Assembly: GCF_014197535.1 (NCBI RefSeq)
Contig: NZ_JACIFV010000001.1
Span: forward strand, 434,001-498,000
Direction: 5' to 3'
DNA length: 64,000 nt
From: Rhizobium aethiopicum
Lineage (GTDB): Bacteria > Pseudomonadota > Alphaproteobacteria > Rhizobiales > Rhizobiaceae
The notes below the pieces were generated by a model. The model did not search any database and was not told the DNA's origin. It was given only the letters and a program-made list of their open reading frames with translations. The position numbers were made by a program, and so were the translations under genes. This document shows, piece by piece, positions 26,989 to 35,608 of this stretch (its first letter is position 1; each line of letters begins with the position of its first letter).

Positions 26989-27825
26989 TTGTTATGGTCG
27001 CCCGCGGCTGTCCAGGCCCTCATGTTTTCGTCAATTTTGCAGATAATCGCGTTGACAGTTTTTTCGAAAAATCGATGGCGGAGACCGGTGATCCGCCTGC
27101 CGAAAACGACTTTCGGTGCATTCCTGCTTCTGTTCTGGGCGTGGTGGGCGCTGCTTGCCATCTTTCGCGCCTTCCCTGGAATAGACATTTATTTTTCCCA
27201 GCTTTTTTTCGTGGGCGCAAATTGTGACGCGACTGCCGCTGCCGGGAGCATCTGCGGCGGCTTTCCCTATCGCGACTCGGGGAATTTCGACCTGCTGCGA
27301 ACCATCTTCTTCCGCCTGCCCTATGTCGTGGCGATCGTCATGGCGTGGAAACTGATCGAATGTTACCAGCAGCACGGCGCGACCTTCAACGCCGAGCGGG
27401 CGCGCAAGCTCAAAGTCGCGCTCGGAACGATGCTGATCGGGCCGGTGCTGCTCGTCAATGTTATCCTGAAGGAACATTGGGGTCGGCCGCGGCCGGTGCA
27501 GACGGATATTTTCGGCGGGAGCCTGCATTTTGTCGAGGCCGGCTCGCTTGCCGGCAAATGCGTGTCGAACTGCTCCTTCGTCTCCGGCGAGGCGGCGAGC
27601 GCTGGATGGCTGTTCTGCCTTCTGCTCTTCATCCCGAAATCGCTGCGTTATGCGCTGGTGCCGCCCGTCGCCGCGATCTCGATCCTGACACCGGCCATGC
27701 GGCTATCCTTCGGCGCGCATTATCTTTCCGACGTGACGCTCGGATGGCTCTCCTCGCTTGTCGTCTTCGCCGCGCTGCTGGCGCTAACTGAGTCGCAACA
27801 GGGCCAAAAAAATTCTGAAATTTGA
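26989..27825 (+). CDS. PAP2-family membrane phosphatase, LpxF-like (possible lipid A 4'-phosphatase)
   Basis: The 278-residue integral membrane protein has about five or six hydrophobic segments and acid-phosphatase motifs: KEHWGRPRP (K-x6-RP), CSFVSGEAA (motif 2) and MRLSFGAHYLSD (R-x5-H-x3-D). Motif 2 has Glu where the classical PSGH has His. Rhizobia remove the lipid A 4'-phosphate with a PAP2 enzyme (LpxF), and this gene lies directly before the LPS export genes lptF-lptG-lptD, so that role is plausible; undecaprenyl-PP or phosphatidylglycerophosphate phosphatase are alternatives. The exact start is uncertain: the open frame begins at a TTG, with an ATG at 27022. Confidence 0.75.
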   Translation: MLWSPAAVQALMFSSILQIIALTVFSKNRWRRPVIRLPKTTFGAFLLLFWAWWALLAIFRAFPGIDIYFSQLFFVGANCDATAAAGSICGGFPYRDSGNFDLLRTIFFRLPYVVAIVMAWKLIECYQQHGATFNAERARKLKVALGTMLIGPVLLVNVILKEHWGRPRPVQTDIFGGSLHFVEAGSLAGKCVSNCSFVSGEAASAGWLFCLLLFIPKSLRYALVPPVAAISILTPAMRLSFGAHYLSDVTLGWLSSLVVFAALLALTESQQGQKNSEI

Positions 27826-27844
27826 ATGAATTTTTGACACCTGC

Positions 27845-27864
27845 TTGTCGCAAAAGCGCGACAA
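27845..27864. promoter_or_regulatory. Inverted repeat upstream of lptF
   Basis: TTGTCGC and GCGACAA form a perfect 7-bp inverted repeat with a 6-nt spacer. It lies 20 bp after the PAP2 stop and 60 bp before lptF, just downstream of a TTGACA (27834-27839). It could be a weak terminator hairpin or an operator; the sequence does not decide between them. Confidence 0.45.
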
Positions 27865-27924
27865 AGAGCGTAGAGGGATTCTCCTGCAAGCCGTTTGGGC
27901 GTGCAGGTGCTTTCAAGGGCCGGC

Positions 27925-29106
27925 ATGAAACTACTCGAGACATACATATTGCGGCGCGTCGGCCAGATGTTTCTCGTGGCGCTCCTGCCCGTGCTGGCGA
28001 TCATTTGGACGACACAGGTTCTGCAGCGCATCAACCTCGTCACCGACAGCGGCCAGTCGATCGGCTCGTTCGCCAAGCTCGCGACGATGATCCTGCCGTC
28101 GATCATTCCCGTGGTGCTGCCTTTCGCCCTCGTCATCGCCATCACCCAGACGCTGACGACGATGAACAACGATTCCGAGCTGACCGTCATCGACGCGGCC
28201 GGGGCACGGCGCACTATTCTGGTCCGGCCGATCCTGCTGCTTGCCGCCGTCATCAGCGTCTTTTCCTTTTTCGTCGACAACATCGTCGAGCCGCGGGCAA
28301 AGACCGTGGCGCGTCAGATGATCGCCGAAACCTACGCCGATCTCCTCTCCTCGGTCATCGAGGAAAAGACCTTCCGCAAGCTCGACGAGGGTCTCTATGT
28401 GCAGATCTCGCAGCGCCTAGCGGGGCGCATGCTGAAGGGCCTGTTCGTCGCCGACGAGCGGGACCCGGCCTACGAGCTGATCTATTATGCCAAGGAAGGC
28501 GCCGTCGACGATACCGGCACGACGCTGATCATGCACGACGGCGAGGTGCATCGCAAAACGCCCGACGGCAACGTCTCGGTCATCAATTTCGATTCCTATT
28601 CCTTCGACCTCTCCGACATGACGGAGAGCCGCGGTCAGGCGACGCTGAAAGCCAGCGATCGTGACTTGTGGTTCCTGTTCAATCCGGATCCGAACGATAA
28701 GGACTATACGATCCGCCCCCAGAGCTACCGCGCCGAACTGCATCGACGGCTGACGGACTGGATCCTGCCTGTCGTCTTTGCACTGTTTTCGCTGGCGATC
28801 GCCGGCGATGCGCGCTCGCACCGGGAAGCGCGGCTGCATCCGATGGTGAGCGCGCTCGGCTATGCTTTCGCGCTACGATGGGCTGCCTTCTACGCGGCAA
28901 ACCAAATCGACACCGATCCGGAATATATCGCAGTTCTCTACGCCATTCCGATCGTCAGCAGCATCATCTCGATCATCTTTCTCGGCCTGCACAAGCGGCT
29001 GGTCATGCCTTCGTTCGTCTGGGACGGGATATCGGCTTCCTGGAGACGCATGCAGGAAAGACTGCTTACCGCGACCAGCAGGTCCGGCGGGGGCGCGGCC
29101 CAATGA
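27925..29106 (+). CDS. lptF: LPS export ABC transporter permease LptF
   Basis: One of two inner-membrane permeases of the LptB2FG complex that extracts LPS and passes it to the LptC-A-D bridge. The 393-residue protein has the YjgP/YjgQ layout: three N-terminal transmembrane segments, a periplasmic beta-jellyroll (about residues 100-280) and three C-terminal segments (LPVVFALFSLAIAGDARSH and following). The start ATG (MKLLETYILRRVGQ) was chosen over an earlier GTG by homology to LptF starts. It overlaps lptG (ATGA). Confidence 0.93.
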   Translation: MKLLETYILRRVGQMFLVALLPVLAIIWTTQVLQRINLVTDSGQSIGSFAKLATMILPSIIPVVLPFALVIAITQTLTTMNNDSELTVIDAAGARRTILVRPILLLAAVISVFSFFVDNIVEPRAKTVARQMIAETYADLLSSVIEEKTFRKLDEGLYVQISQRLAGRMLKGLFVADERDPAYELIYYAKEGAVDDTGTTLIMHDGEVHRKTPDGNVSVINFDSYSFDLSDMTESRGQATLKASDRDLWFLFNPDPNDKDYTIRPQSYRAELHRRLTDWILPVVFALFSLAIAGDARSHREARLHPMVSALGYAFALRWAAFYAANQIDTDPEYIAVLYAIPIVSSIISIIFLGLHKRLVMPSFVWDGISASWRRMQERLLTATSRSGGGAAQ

Positions 29107-30191
29107 TGTTCGGGACATTGTCGCGTTATTTCTTTCGCCGTTACCTGGCGACGACCTGCTGGTTTCTGATCGGCGTATCGGCGATCGCCTTCCTGCTTGA
29201 TTTCAGCGAGACGGCGGGACGCATGTCCGGCCTGCCCGGCTACACGATCGGCGGCGGCATCGTGATGACCGCCGTGCGCCTGCCGCTCATCCTGCAGCAG
29301 ACAATCCCCTTCGTCGCCCTCTTCGTCGGCATGACGGTGCTGATCGGCCTCAATCGGAAATATGAGCTCGTGGTCACGCGCGCGGCCGGCATCTCTGTCT
29401 GGCAGTTCATGTTTCCCTTCATCGCGGGCTCAATTGCGCTCGGCGTGCTGACGATGACGGCGCTCAACCCGCTTGCCGCCTGGGGACAGCGTCAGGCGCT
29501 GCTGGTCGAGTCCGACTGGCGTGGCGAAAACGCAGTTCTGCGCAAGGCGCCGCAGATCCCGTGGCTCCGCCAGATCAGCGGCCGCGACGACGTCATCATC
29601 GGCGCCCAGACGGTCCAGGAGAACGGAACCAAGCTGATCGACGCCGTATTGATCCATTTCGATTCAAGCGGTCGAGTCATTCTGAGACAGGATGCCGCCA
29701 CGGCGAAGTTGGAAGATGGTTACTGGCAGCTTAACGGCGTCGTCGAGCGCAAGCCTGGCGAAATCCCGCTGCGCAAAACTTCGGTCCAACTTCGCACCAA
29801 TCTGAAACAGGATTTCGTTCAGGAGCGGCTGACAGCGCCGGAAACAATTGGTTTCTTTGACCTTTCCAATCGCATTGCGGCGGCCAAATCCTTCGGCATC
29901 TCGACCAAGGCCTTGGAGACGCAATTCAACTCCCTGTTGTCTCAGCCATTGCTGCTGGTGGCCATGACTCTCATTGCTGCAACAGTGTCCCTAAAATTTA
30001 GCCGGTTCAACCAATCCCGCTCCGTGATTCTGGGTGGAATCCTGTCAGGCTTCATGCTTTATGTCATCACCGTGCTTGTTAAAGCATTCGGAAGCAGTGG
30101 AGTCGTGCCTCCCTTCGTGGCGACGTGGATACCGGTCGTCGTCGCGTTGGCCTTGGGCGCGACTATTTTGCTTCATCAGGAGGACGGCTAG
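29103..30191 (+). CDS. lptG: LPS export ABC transporter permease LptG
   Basis: Partner permease of LptF, 362 residues with the same six-helix plus jellyroll layout. MFGTLSRYFFRRYLATTCWF begins helix 1, the coupling region reads GLNRKYELVVTRAAGISVWQF, and the C-terminal helices follow SLLSQPLLLVAMTLIAAT. Two tandem ATGs begin the gene at the lptF stop (ATGATG), and its own TAG stop shares a base with the lptD GTG, so lptF, lptG and lptD are translationally coupled. The frame is open upstream inside lptF, but that part is not used. Confidence 0.93.
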   Translation: MMFGTLSRYFFRRYLATTCWFLIGVSAIAFLLDFSETAGRMSGLPGYTIGGGIVMTAVRLPLILQQTIPFVALFVGMTVLIGLNRKYELVVTRAAGISVWQFMFPFIAGSIALGVLTMTALNPLAAWGQRQALLVESDWRGENAVLRKAPQIPWLRQISGRDDVIIGAQTVQENGTKLIDAVLIHFDSSGRVILRQDAATAKLEDGYWQLNGVVERKPGEIPLRKTSVQLRTNLKQDFVQERLTAPETIGFFDLSNRIAAAKSFGISTKALETQFNSLLSQPLLLVAMTLIAATVSLKFSRFNQSRSVILGGILSGFMLYVITVLVKAFGSSGVVPPFVATWIPVVVALALGATILLHQEDG

Positions 30192-32521
30192 TGGCGGTAG
30201 GCGACCGCAAGTATTTTAGTAAACAGTTGGTTGCCCTGCTTGTCGGTGCGGCTCTATGTTCCTATTTCGGCAGCGCCCCGGCCTCCTATGGCCAGGCCAG
30301 CACGCCTGAACAAAATATCGAGAATAAGATTCCCGAAGGGGCCAAGCTTCTGCTTTCGGCCAACGAACTCGTCTATAACCGTGACGCCGAACTTGTGTCG
30401 GCGATCGGCGGCGTGCAGATCAACTATGGCGGCTACAAAATGGTCGCCCAGAAGGTCGAGTACAATCAGAAGACCGGTCGGATGATGGCGCTCGGCAATG
30501 TCGAGCTCGTCAGTCCGGACGGCAACCGCATCTATGCCGACAACCTAGACGTGACCGACAATTTCGCCGACGGGTTCCTGAACTCGCTGCGCATCGAAAC
30601 CGCCGACAATACCCGTATCGTCGCCGAAAGCGGCGAGCGGGTCGGCGGCACGAAGATGATTCTCAACAAGGGCGTCTATACCGCCTGCCTTCCCTGCGCC
30701 GAAGATCCGAAGCGCGCACCCTTCTGGCAGGTCAAGGCCAAGCGCGTGATCCAGAACGGCGAGACCCATACGATCCGCCTGGAGCGGGCGCGTTTCGAAC
30801 TACTCGGTTACCCGATTGCCTTCGTGCCGTTCATCGAGGTTCCCGACAATACGGTGAAGCGCAAGTCCGGCTTCCTGTTCCCGACGATGAGCCTGTCGCA
30901 GAACCTCGGCTTCGGTCTTTCCATTCCTTATTATTATGTGATCTCGCCGAGCATGGATGCGACGGTCACGGCGACCGGCTACACGGCCCAGGGCTTCCTC
31001 GTCGAAGGCGAATTTCGTCAGCGCTTCGAGAACGGCACGCATATCCTGCGCGTCGCCGGCATCGATCAGGCAAAGCCGGGCAATTTCAGCTCCGGCACCA
31101 GCGATGCCGAAGCCGAGCAGCGCGGCATGGTGGCGTCAAAGGCGGAGTTCCGCATCAATCCGCGCTGGACGTTCGGCTGGGACGTCATGGTGCAGAGCGA
31201 CAACAATTTCTCGAAAACCTACAAGCTGCGCGGCTTGAGCGGCACCGATCGCACGAACCAGATCTACCTGACGGGGCTTGGGAAACGGAATTATTTCGAC
31301 ATGCGGGCGTTTTATTTCGACGTCCAGGATGCCGATCGGACGAACACGGCCGAAAAGCAGCAGGCCATCGTCTATCCCGCGCTTGATTATCACTATGTCG
31401 CGCCTCAGCCGCTTGCAGGCGGCGAACTTTCTGCGGACGTCAACCTGACGAATATTTCGCGCACACACGACGACTTCTATACCGTCGACGGATTCGACCG
31501 GTTCCGCGGCCTGAAGGGCCAGACTTCGCGCCTGACGGCCGAACTTCAATGGAAACGCACCTATGTCACGCCGACCGGTCTGGTGATCACGCCACTTCTG
31601 GCAGCGCGCGGCGACGCTTTCGCGTTGAACATGAACGACCCGACCGGTTACGCCGGCAATTATCTTGACGACGAATCCGCCACCCGCTCGATGTTCACCG
31701 CCGGGCTGGAGATGCGGTATCCGATCCTGATGACGACTGATAACAGCACGCATATTCTGGAGCCGATCGTCCAGATCTATGCGCGCCCCGACGAGCAGCT
31801 CGCCGGCCGGCTGCCGAACGAGGATGCACAAAGTTTCGTTTTCGATGCCACCTCGCTCTTCGACCGCGATAAATTCTCAGGTTACGACCGCGTCGAAGGC
31901 GGCACCCGCGCCAATGTCGGCTTCCAGTATACCGGGACGTTCGACAGCGGTTACAAGCTGCACGGCATTTTCGGCCAGTCTTATCAGATCGCCGGCCAGA
32001 ACTCGTTCGCGACCGATGACCTCGTCAATGTCGGCGCGAATTCGGGCCTCGAAACCGACCGCTCCGATTATGTCGGACTCGGCGGTGTCGAAACGCCGTA
32101 CGGTGTTTCCGTTGCGGCCTCCTACCGGCTCGACGAGAAGGATTTCGAGTTTCGCCGTGGCGACCTGACGACAGCCTACCAGAACGACACCTTCCAGACG
32201 CAGGTGACTTACACGCATCTCAGCGCCCAGCCGGCCTATGGCTTCGCCGAGGACAACGACGAGATCCAGACCAGCAGCAAGGTCAAGTTCAAGGACTATT
32301 GGTCGATCTTCGGCGGCATCGCCTGGGATCTGAACAACGATGTGATCAGCCGCCGGACACTCGGCCTTTCCTATGAGGACGAATGCACGATCTTCACGAT
32401 CGCCTATACGGATAGCAGGGATTCCGACGACGAGTCGGCAAGCGACTGGACGATCGGCGCGCGGCTGACGTTCCGCACGCTCGGCGACATCAAGATCGGC
32501 TCCGACACTCTCTCCAACTAG
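30191..32521 (+). CDS. lptD: LPS-assembly outer membrane protein LptD
   Basis: Outer-membrane translocon that inserts LPS into the outer leaflet with LptE. The 776-residue precursor starts at GTG, overlapping the lptG stop by one base, and has a signal peptide to about residue 36. It has a periplasmic OstA/LptA-like jellyroll (KLLLSANELVYNRDAELVSA onward, residues 50-160) and a large C-terminal barrel. Cysteines at ACLPCAED and in EDECTIF match positions used for the interdomain disulfide of LptD proteins. Genetic coupling of lptFG to lptD is an alphaproteobacterial arrangement. Confidence 0.94.
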   Translation: MAVGDRKYFSKQLVALLVGAALCSYFGSAPASYGQASTPEQNIENKIPEGAKLLLSANELVYNRDAELVSAIGGVQINYGGYKMVAQKVEYNQKTGRMMALGNVELVSPDGNRIYADNLDVTDNFADGFLNSLRIETADNTRIVAESGERVGGTKMILNKGVYTACLPCAEDPKRAPFWQVKAKRVIQNGETHTIRLERARFELLGYPIAFVPFIEVPDNTVKRKSGFLFPTMSLSQNLGFGLSIPYYYVISPSMDATVTATGYTAQGFLVEGEFRQRFENGTHILRVAGIDQAKPGNFSSGTSDAEAEQRGMVASKAEFRINPRWTFGWDVMVQSDNNFSKTYKLRGLSGTDRTNQIYLTGLGKRNYFDMRAFYFDVQDADRTNTAEKQQAIVYPALDYHYVAPQPLAGGELSADVNLTNISRTHDDFYTVDGFDRFRGLKGQTSRLTAELQWKRTYVTPTGLVITPLLAARGDAFALNMNDPTGYAGNYLDDESATRSMFTAGLEMRYPILMTTDNSTHILEPIVQIYARPDEQLAGRLPNEDAQSFVFDATSLFDRDKFSGYDRVEGGTRANVGFQYTGTFDSGYKLHGIFGQSYQIAGQNSFATDDLVNVGANSGLETDRSDYVGLGGVETPYGVSVAASYRLDEKDFEFRRGDLTTAYQNDTFQTQVTYTHLSAQPAYGFAEDNDEIQTSSKVKFKDYWSIFGGIAWDLNNDVISRRTLGLSYEDECTIFTIAYTDSRDSDDESASDWTIGARLTFRTLGDIKIGSDTLSN

Positions 32522-32705
32522 CCGGCGGACGGCGTAAACATGGCCTCAAGTCATTCTTTCGCCGTAAGCCTGTGCAGGACATTGCCGCCAGTCGATATCC
32601 GAGGCATAGGAGTTTCGCGCCGCGATGGAAGCGATTTCCGCGTGTCTCGCACTGTGGTAAGGACGCCGCGATCAACCTCTCGCGGCGCTATTGGGAGGTC
32701 AACAG

Positions 32706-33650
32706 ATGATTGACGCGAAAAAAGCCATAACCGCCTTTCTCGCCGGCGCAGCGATTGCCTTGCTGACGGGCCTTGCCGGCCCGGCGCTTGCAGCAAGCGG
32801 AGTCCAGGCCGTGGTGAACGGCACAGCCATCACCAGCGGCGATGTCGCCAAGCGTCAGGCCTTCCTGCGCCTGCAGCATACCAAGGCCGACGCCAAGACC
32901 GCCACGGAGCAATTGATCGACGAGACGCTCAAGCGTCAGGAGGTTGCCCGCGTCCATATGTCGGTTTCGCAACAGGACGTCGATGCGTCTTTCGCACGCT
33001 TTTCGGCCGGCAACAAACTTTCCGTCGAACAGATGTCGCAGATCCTCGATCGCGCCGGCGTCGGCGTCGACCATTTCAAAGGCTTCATCGCCGTGCAGAT
33101 GAGCTGGCCGCGCGTCGTCAATGCGCGCTACGGCTCGACCTCGCGGCTGTCGAACTATGATCTCGTCTCGCGCATGATGCAGAACAACAAGCAGAAGCCG
33201 GTGACGACGGAATATATGCTGCAGCAGGTCATCTTCGTCATTCCCGAGGCCAAGCGCGGCGCCATCACCGGCAAGCGCAAGGGCGAGGCCGAGGCATCGC
33301 GCTCGAAATTTCCTGGCTGTGATCAGGCAAAGACCTTTGCCGCGACGATGCGCGATGTTTCCGTGCGCGATCTCGGCCGCATGCTTGCTCCCGAGATCCC
33401 GCCGGATTGGAAGCCTCTGGTCGAGCAGGCCAAGGGCAACACCACAGGCACCCGCGTCACCGAGAAGGGCGTCGAATATCTGGCGATCTGCAGTCAGCGC
33501 CAGGTCTCCGACGACCAGGCCGCCGAAATGGTCTTCCGCCAGGAGGATCTCGACAAGTCCAAGGCCGGTAAGAACGGCCCGCCGGAAAACGAAAACAGCA
33601 AGAAATACCTGGACGAACTGCGCAAGAAGGCGCAGATCGCCTATCGCTGA
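32706..33650 (+). CDS. SurA-like periplasmic chaperone (SurA N-terminal domain)
   Basis: The 314-residue precursor has a signal peptide (ending GPALAAS, about residue 30) and a SurA/PpiC-type N-terminal chaperone domain (VQAVVNGTAITSGDVAKRQA, then TEQLIDETLKRQEVAR). The C-terminal half corresponds in position to a parvulin domain but lacks clear parvulin motifs and ends in a charged region (ENSKKYLDELRKKAQIAYR). It probably escorts outer membrane proteins such as LptD across the periplasm; PPIase activity is doubtful. The gene order lptD-surA-pdxA-rsmA matches that of enterobacteria. ATG chosen at MIDAKKAITAF. Confidence 0.85.
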   Translation: MIDAKKAITAFLAGAAIALLTGLAGPALAASGVQAVVNGTAITSGDVAKRQAFLRLQHTKADAKTATEQLIDETLKRQEVARVHMSVSQQDVDASFARFSAGNKLSVEQMSQILDRAGVGVDHFKGFIAVQMSWPRVVNARYGSTSRLSNYDLVSRMMQNNKQKPVTTEYMLQQVIFVIPEAKRGAITGKRKGEAEASRSKFPGCDQAKTFAATMRDVSVRDLGRMLAPEIPPDWKPLVEQAKGNTTGTRVTEKGVEYLAICSQRQVSDDQAAEMVFRQEDLDKSKAGKNGPPENENSKKYLDELRKKAQIAYR

Positions 33651-33656
33651 CCGACG

Positions 33657-34685
33657 ATGGCGATACCCTTCTCACGACCGCTTGCGCTGAGCCAGGGCGA
33701 TCCCGCCGGCATCGGACCGGATATCACCCTGTTGGCTTGGCTCCGGCGGCGTGAACTCGGGCTTCCGCCGTTCTTTCTTATCGGCGATCCGGATGTCTTG
33801 GCTCTGCGGGCCCGCCAGCTCAATCTGGCGGTTTCCATTCGTGAGATCGCCAAGGCCGGCGAGGCCACCGGGATATTTGCCGATGCGCTGCCCGTCATGA
33901 GCGTCCAGGCCGGTATTGAGGTGGTGGCCGGCGAGCCGCATGCGGCAACGGCGAAGGGCACGATCGCGGCGATCGAGAAAGCAGTCTCGCTTGTCATCGG
34001 CGGCGAGGCACTCGCAGTCGTCACCAATCCGATCGCTAAGGGCGTGCTCTACGAGGCGGGTTTCCGGTTTCCCGGCCATACCGAATTTCTCGCCGATCTT
34101 GCCGCCAGGGCGACCGGCAGGCCGGTGACGCCGGTCATGATGTTGTCGGGACCGAAACTCAGGGCCATTCCAGTTACCATCCACATTCCTGTCCGCGATG
34201 TGCCGCAAGCACTGACCGGCGAACTGATCATCGAAACCTGCCGGATCGCCGATGCGGATCTCAGGCAGCGCTTCGGTATCGACGCGCCGCGCCTTGCCGT
34301 CGCCGGCCTCAACCCGCATGCGGGTGAAGGCGGAGCGATCGGCACGGAGGATGAGGACATCATCCGCCCATCGATCGAGCAACTGCGTGACGAGGGTATC
34401 GACGCGATCGGCCCCCTGCCCGCCGATACGATGTTCCATGACGATGCGCGGGCGCGATATGATGTCGCCATCTGCATGTACCACGACCAAGCGCTGATCC
34501 CCGCCAAGGCCCTCGGTTTCGACGACAGCGTCAACGTCACGCTCGGACTTCCCTTCGTGCGAACCTCGCCGGATCACGGCACCGCTTTCGGCATTGCCGG
34601 CAAGGGACTGGCGCGTGAGCAGAGCCTGGTTGCAGCACTGAAGCTTGCCGCCCAGCTCGGCCGCTCTTGGGAAAGCCGCCGCTGA
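33657..34685 (+). CDS. pdxA: 4-hydroxythreonine-4-phosphate dehydrogenase
   Basis: NAD-dependent step of pyridoxal phosphate synthesis. The 342-residue protein shows [14 protein letters not shown] at the N-terminus and the metal-binding His sites in [26 protein letters not shown] and the NPHAGEGG segment. The C-terminal [17 protein letters not shown] block is also family-specific. Only six bases separate it from the SurA-like gene and its stop overlaps the rsmA start (TGATG). Secure. Confidence 0.95.
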   Translation: MAIPFSRPLALSQGDPAGIGPDITLLAWLRRRELGLPPFFLIGDPDVLALRARQLNLAVSIREIAKAGEATGIFADALPVMSVQAGIEVVAGEPHAATAKGTIAAIEKAVSLVIGGEALAVVTNPIAKGVLYEAGFRFPGHTEFLADLAARATGRPVTPVMMLSGPKLRAIPVTIHIPVRDVPQALTGELIIETCRIADADLRQRFGIDAPRLAVAGLNPHAGEGGAIGTEDEDIIRPSIEQLRDEGIDAIGPLPADTMFHDDARARYDVAICMYHDQALIPAKALGFDDSVNVTLGLPFVRTSPDHGTAFGIAGKGLAREQSLVAALKLAAQLGRSWESRR

Positions 34686-35512
34686 TGGCAGCACTCGATG
34701 GCCTGCCGCCGCTTCGCGACGTCATTCAGCGTCACGGCCTCGATGCGCGCAAGGCGCTCGGGCAGAACTTCCTGCTCGACCTCAACCTCACGCAGAAGGT
34801 CGCCCGCACGGCAGGCGCGCTCGAAGAGACCACCGTTTTCGAGGTCGGCCCCGGTCCCGGCGGGCTGACCCGCGCGATACTGGCGCTCGGCGCCAAGAAG
34901 GTCATTGCCATCGAGCGTGACGCGCGCTGCCTGCCGGCGCTTGCCGAGATCGCCGATCACTATCCCGGCCGCCTGGAGGTCATCGAAGGCGATGCGCTGA
35001 AGACGGATTTCGAAGCATTGGCGCCGGAAGGCCCCGTCAAGATCATCGCCAACCTGCCTTATAATGTCGGTACGCAACTGCTGGTCAACTGGCTGCTGCC
35101 GAGGGCCTGGCCGCCATTCTGGCAGTCGCTGACGCTGATGTTTCAGAAGGAAGTCGGCGCGCGGATCGTTGCTGGCGAGGACGACGACCATTACGGCCGT
35201 CTCGGCGTGCTCTGTGGCTGGCGAACGGAGGCACGCATGGCCTTCGACGTACCGCCGCAAGCCTTCACGCCGCCGCCGAAGGTGACTTCGACAGTGGTGC
35301 ATCTGATCCCCAGGGCGAACCCCATCCCCTGCGCTGTCGCCAATCTGGAAAAAGTAACGCAGGCCGCCTTCGGCCAGCGCCGCAAGATGCTGCGCCAGAG
35401 CCTGAAACCAATTGGCGGCGAGAGCCTGCTCATCAAGGCGGGAATCGATCCGGCGCGGCGGGCGGAGACCCTCTCAGTCGAAGAATTCTGCCTTCTCGCA
35501 AATAGCCTTTAG
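34685..35512 (+). CDS. rsmA: 16S rRNA (adenine(1518)-N6/adenine(1519)-N6)-dimethyltransferase
   Basis: KsgA/RsmA, which dimethylates two adenines near the 3' end of 16S rRNA in late 30S assembly. The 275-residue protein has [14 protein letters not shown] motif [30 protein letters not shown] and the N6-methyltransferase motif NLPYNVG. It starts at the ATG that overlaps the pdxA stop. It is the last gene of the LPS-export/pdxA block. A hairpin and then the oppositely oriented catabolic operon follow. Confidence 0.96.
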   Translation: MAALDGLPPLRDVIQRHGLDARKALGQNFLLDLNLTQKVARTAGALEETTVFEVGPGPGGLTRAILALGAKKVIAIERDARCLPALAEIADHYPGRLEVIEGDALKTDFEALAPEGPVKIIANLPYNVGTQLLVNWLLPRAWPPFWQSLTLMFQKEVGARIVAGEDDDHYGRLGVLCGWRTEARMAFDVPPQAFTPPPKVTSTVVHLIPRANPIPCAVANLEKVTQAAFGQRRKMLRQSLKPIGGESLLIKAGIDPARRAETLSVEEFCLLANSL

Positions 35513-35536
35513 CGCCACATTTCCTGTTGGATGCAC

Positions 35537-35569
35537 AAAGGACGCGCCTTAGGTCGAAGGCCGTCCTTT
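35537..35569. terminator. Hairpin terminator between rsmA and the catabolic operon
   Basis: The arms 35537-35544 (AAAGGACG) and 35562-35569 enclose a second stem, GCCTT/AAGGC, giving about 13 bp of pairing with one bulge. It lies between convergent genes. There is no long T-run, so strength is uncertain. Confidence 0.6.
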
Positions 35570-35608
35570 CGCATTGGCGATCGGACGGCTGGGTTGATGA
35601 GGAGCACC

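Noticed and set aside
26989..27825. Firm gene name lpxF for the PAP2 phosphatase
   Set aside because: Position next to LPS export genes supports it, but the motif 2 change and the breadth of the PAP2 family leave other lipid phosphatases possible, so no symbol was assigned.
27834..27862. Complete sigma70 promoter for lptF
   Set aside because: TTGACA is present, but no acceptable -10 lies 16-18 bp downstream, where the GC-rich dyad is found. It was kept only as an inverted repeat of uncertain role.
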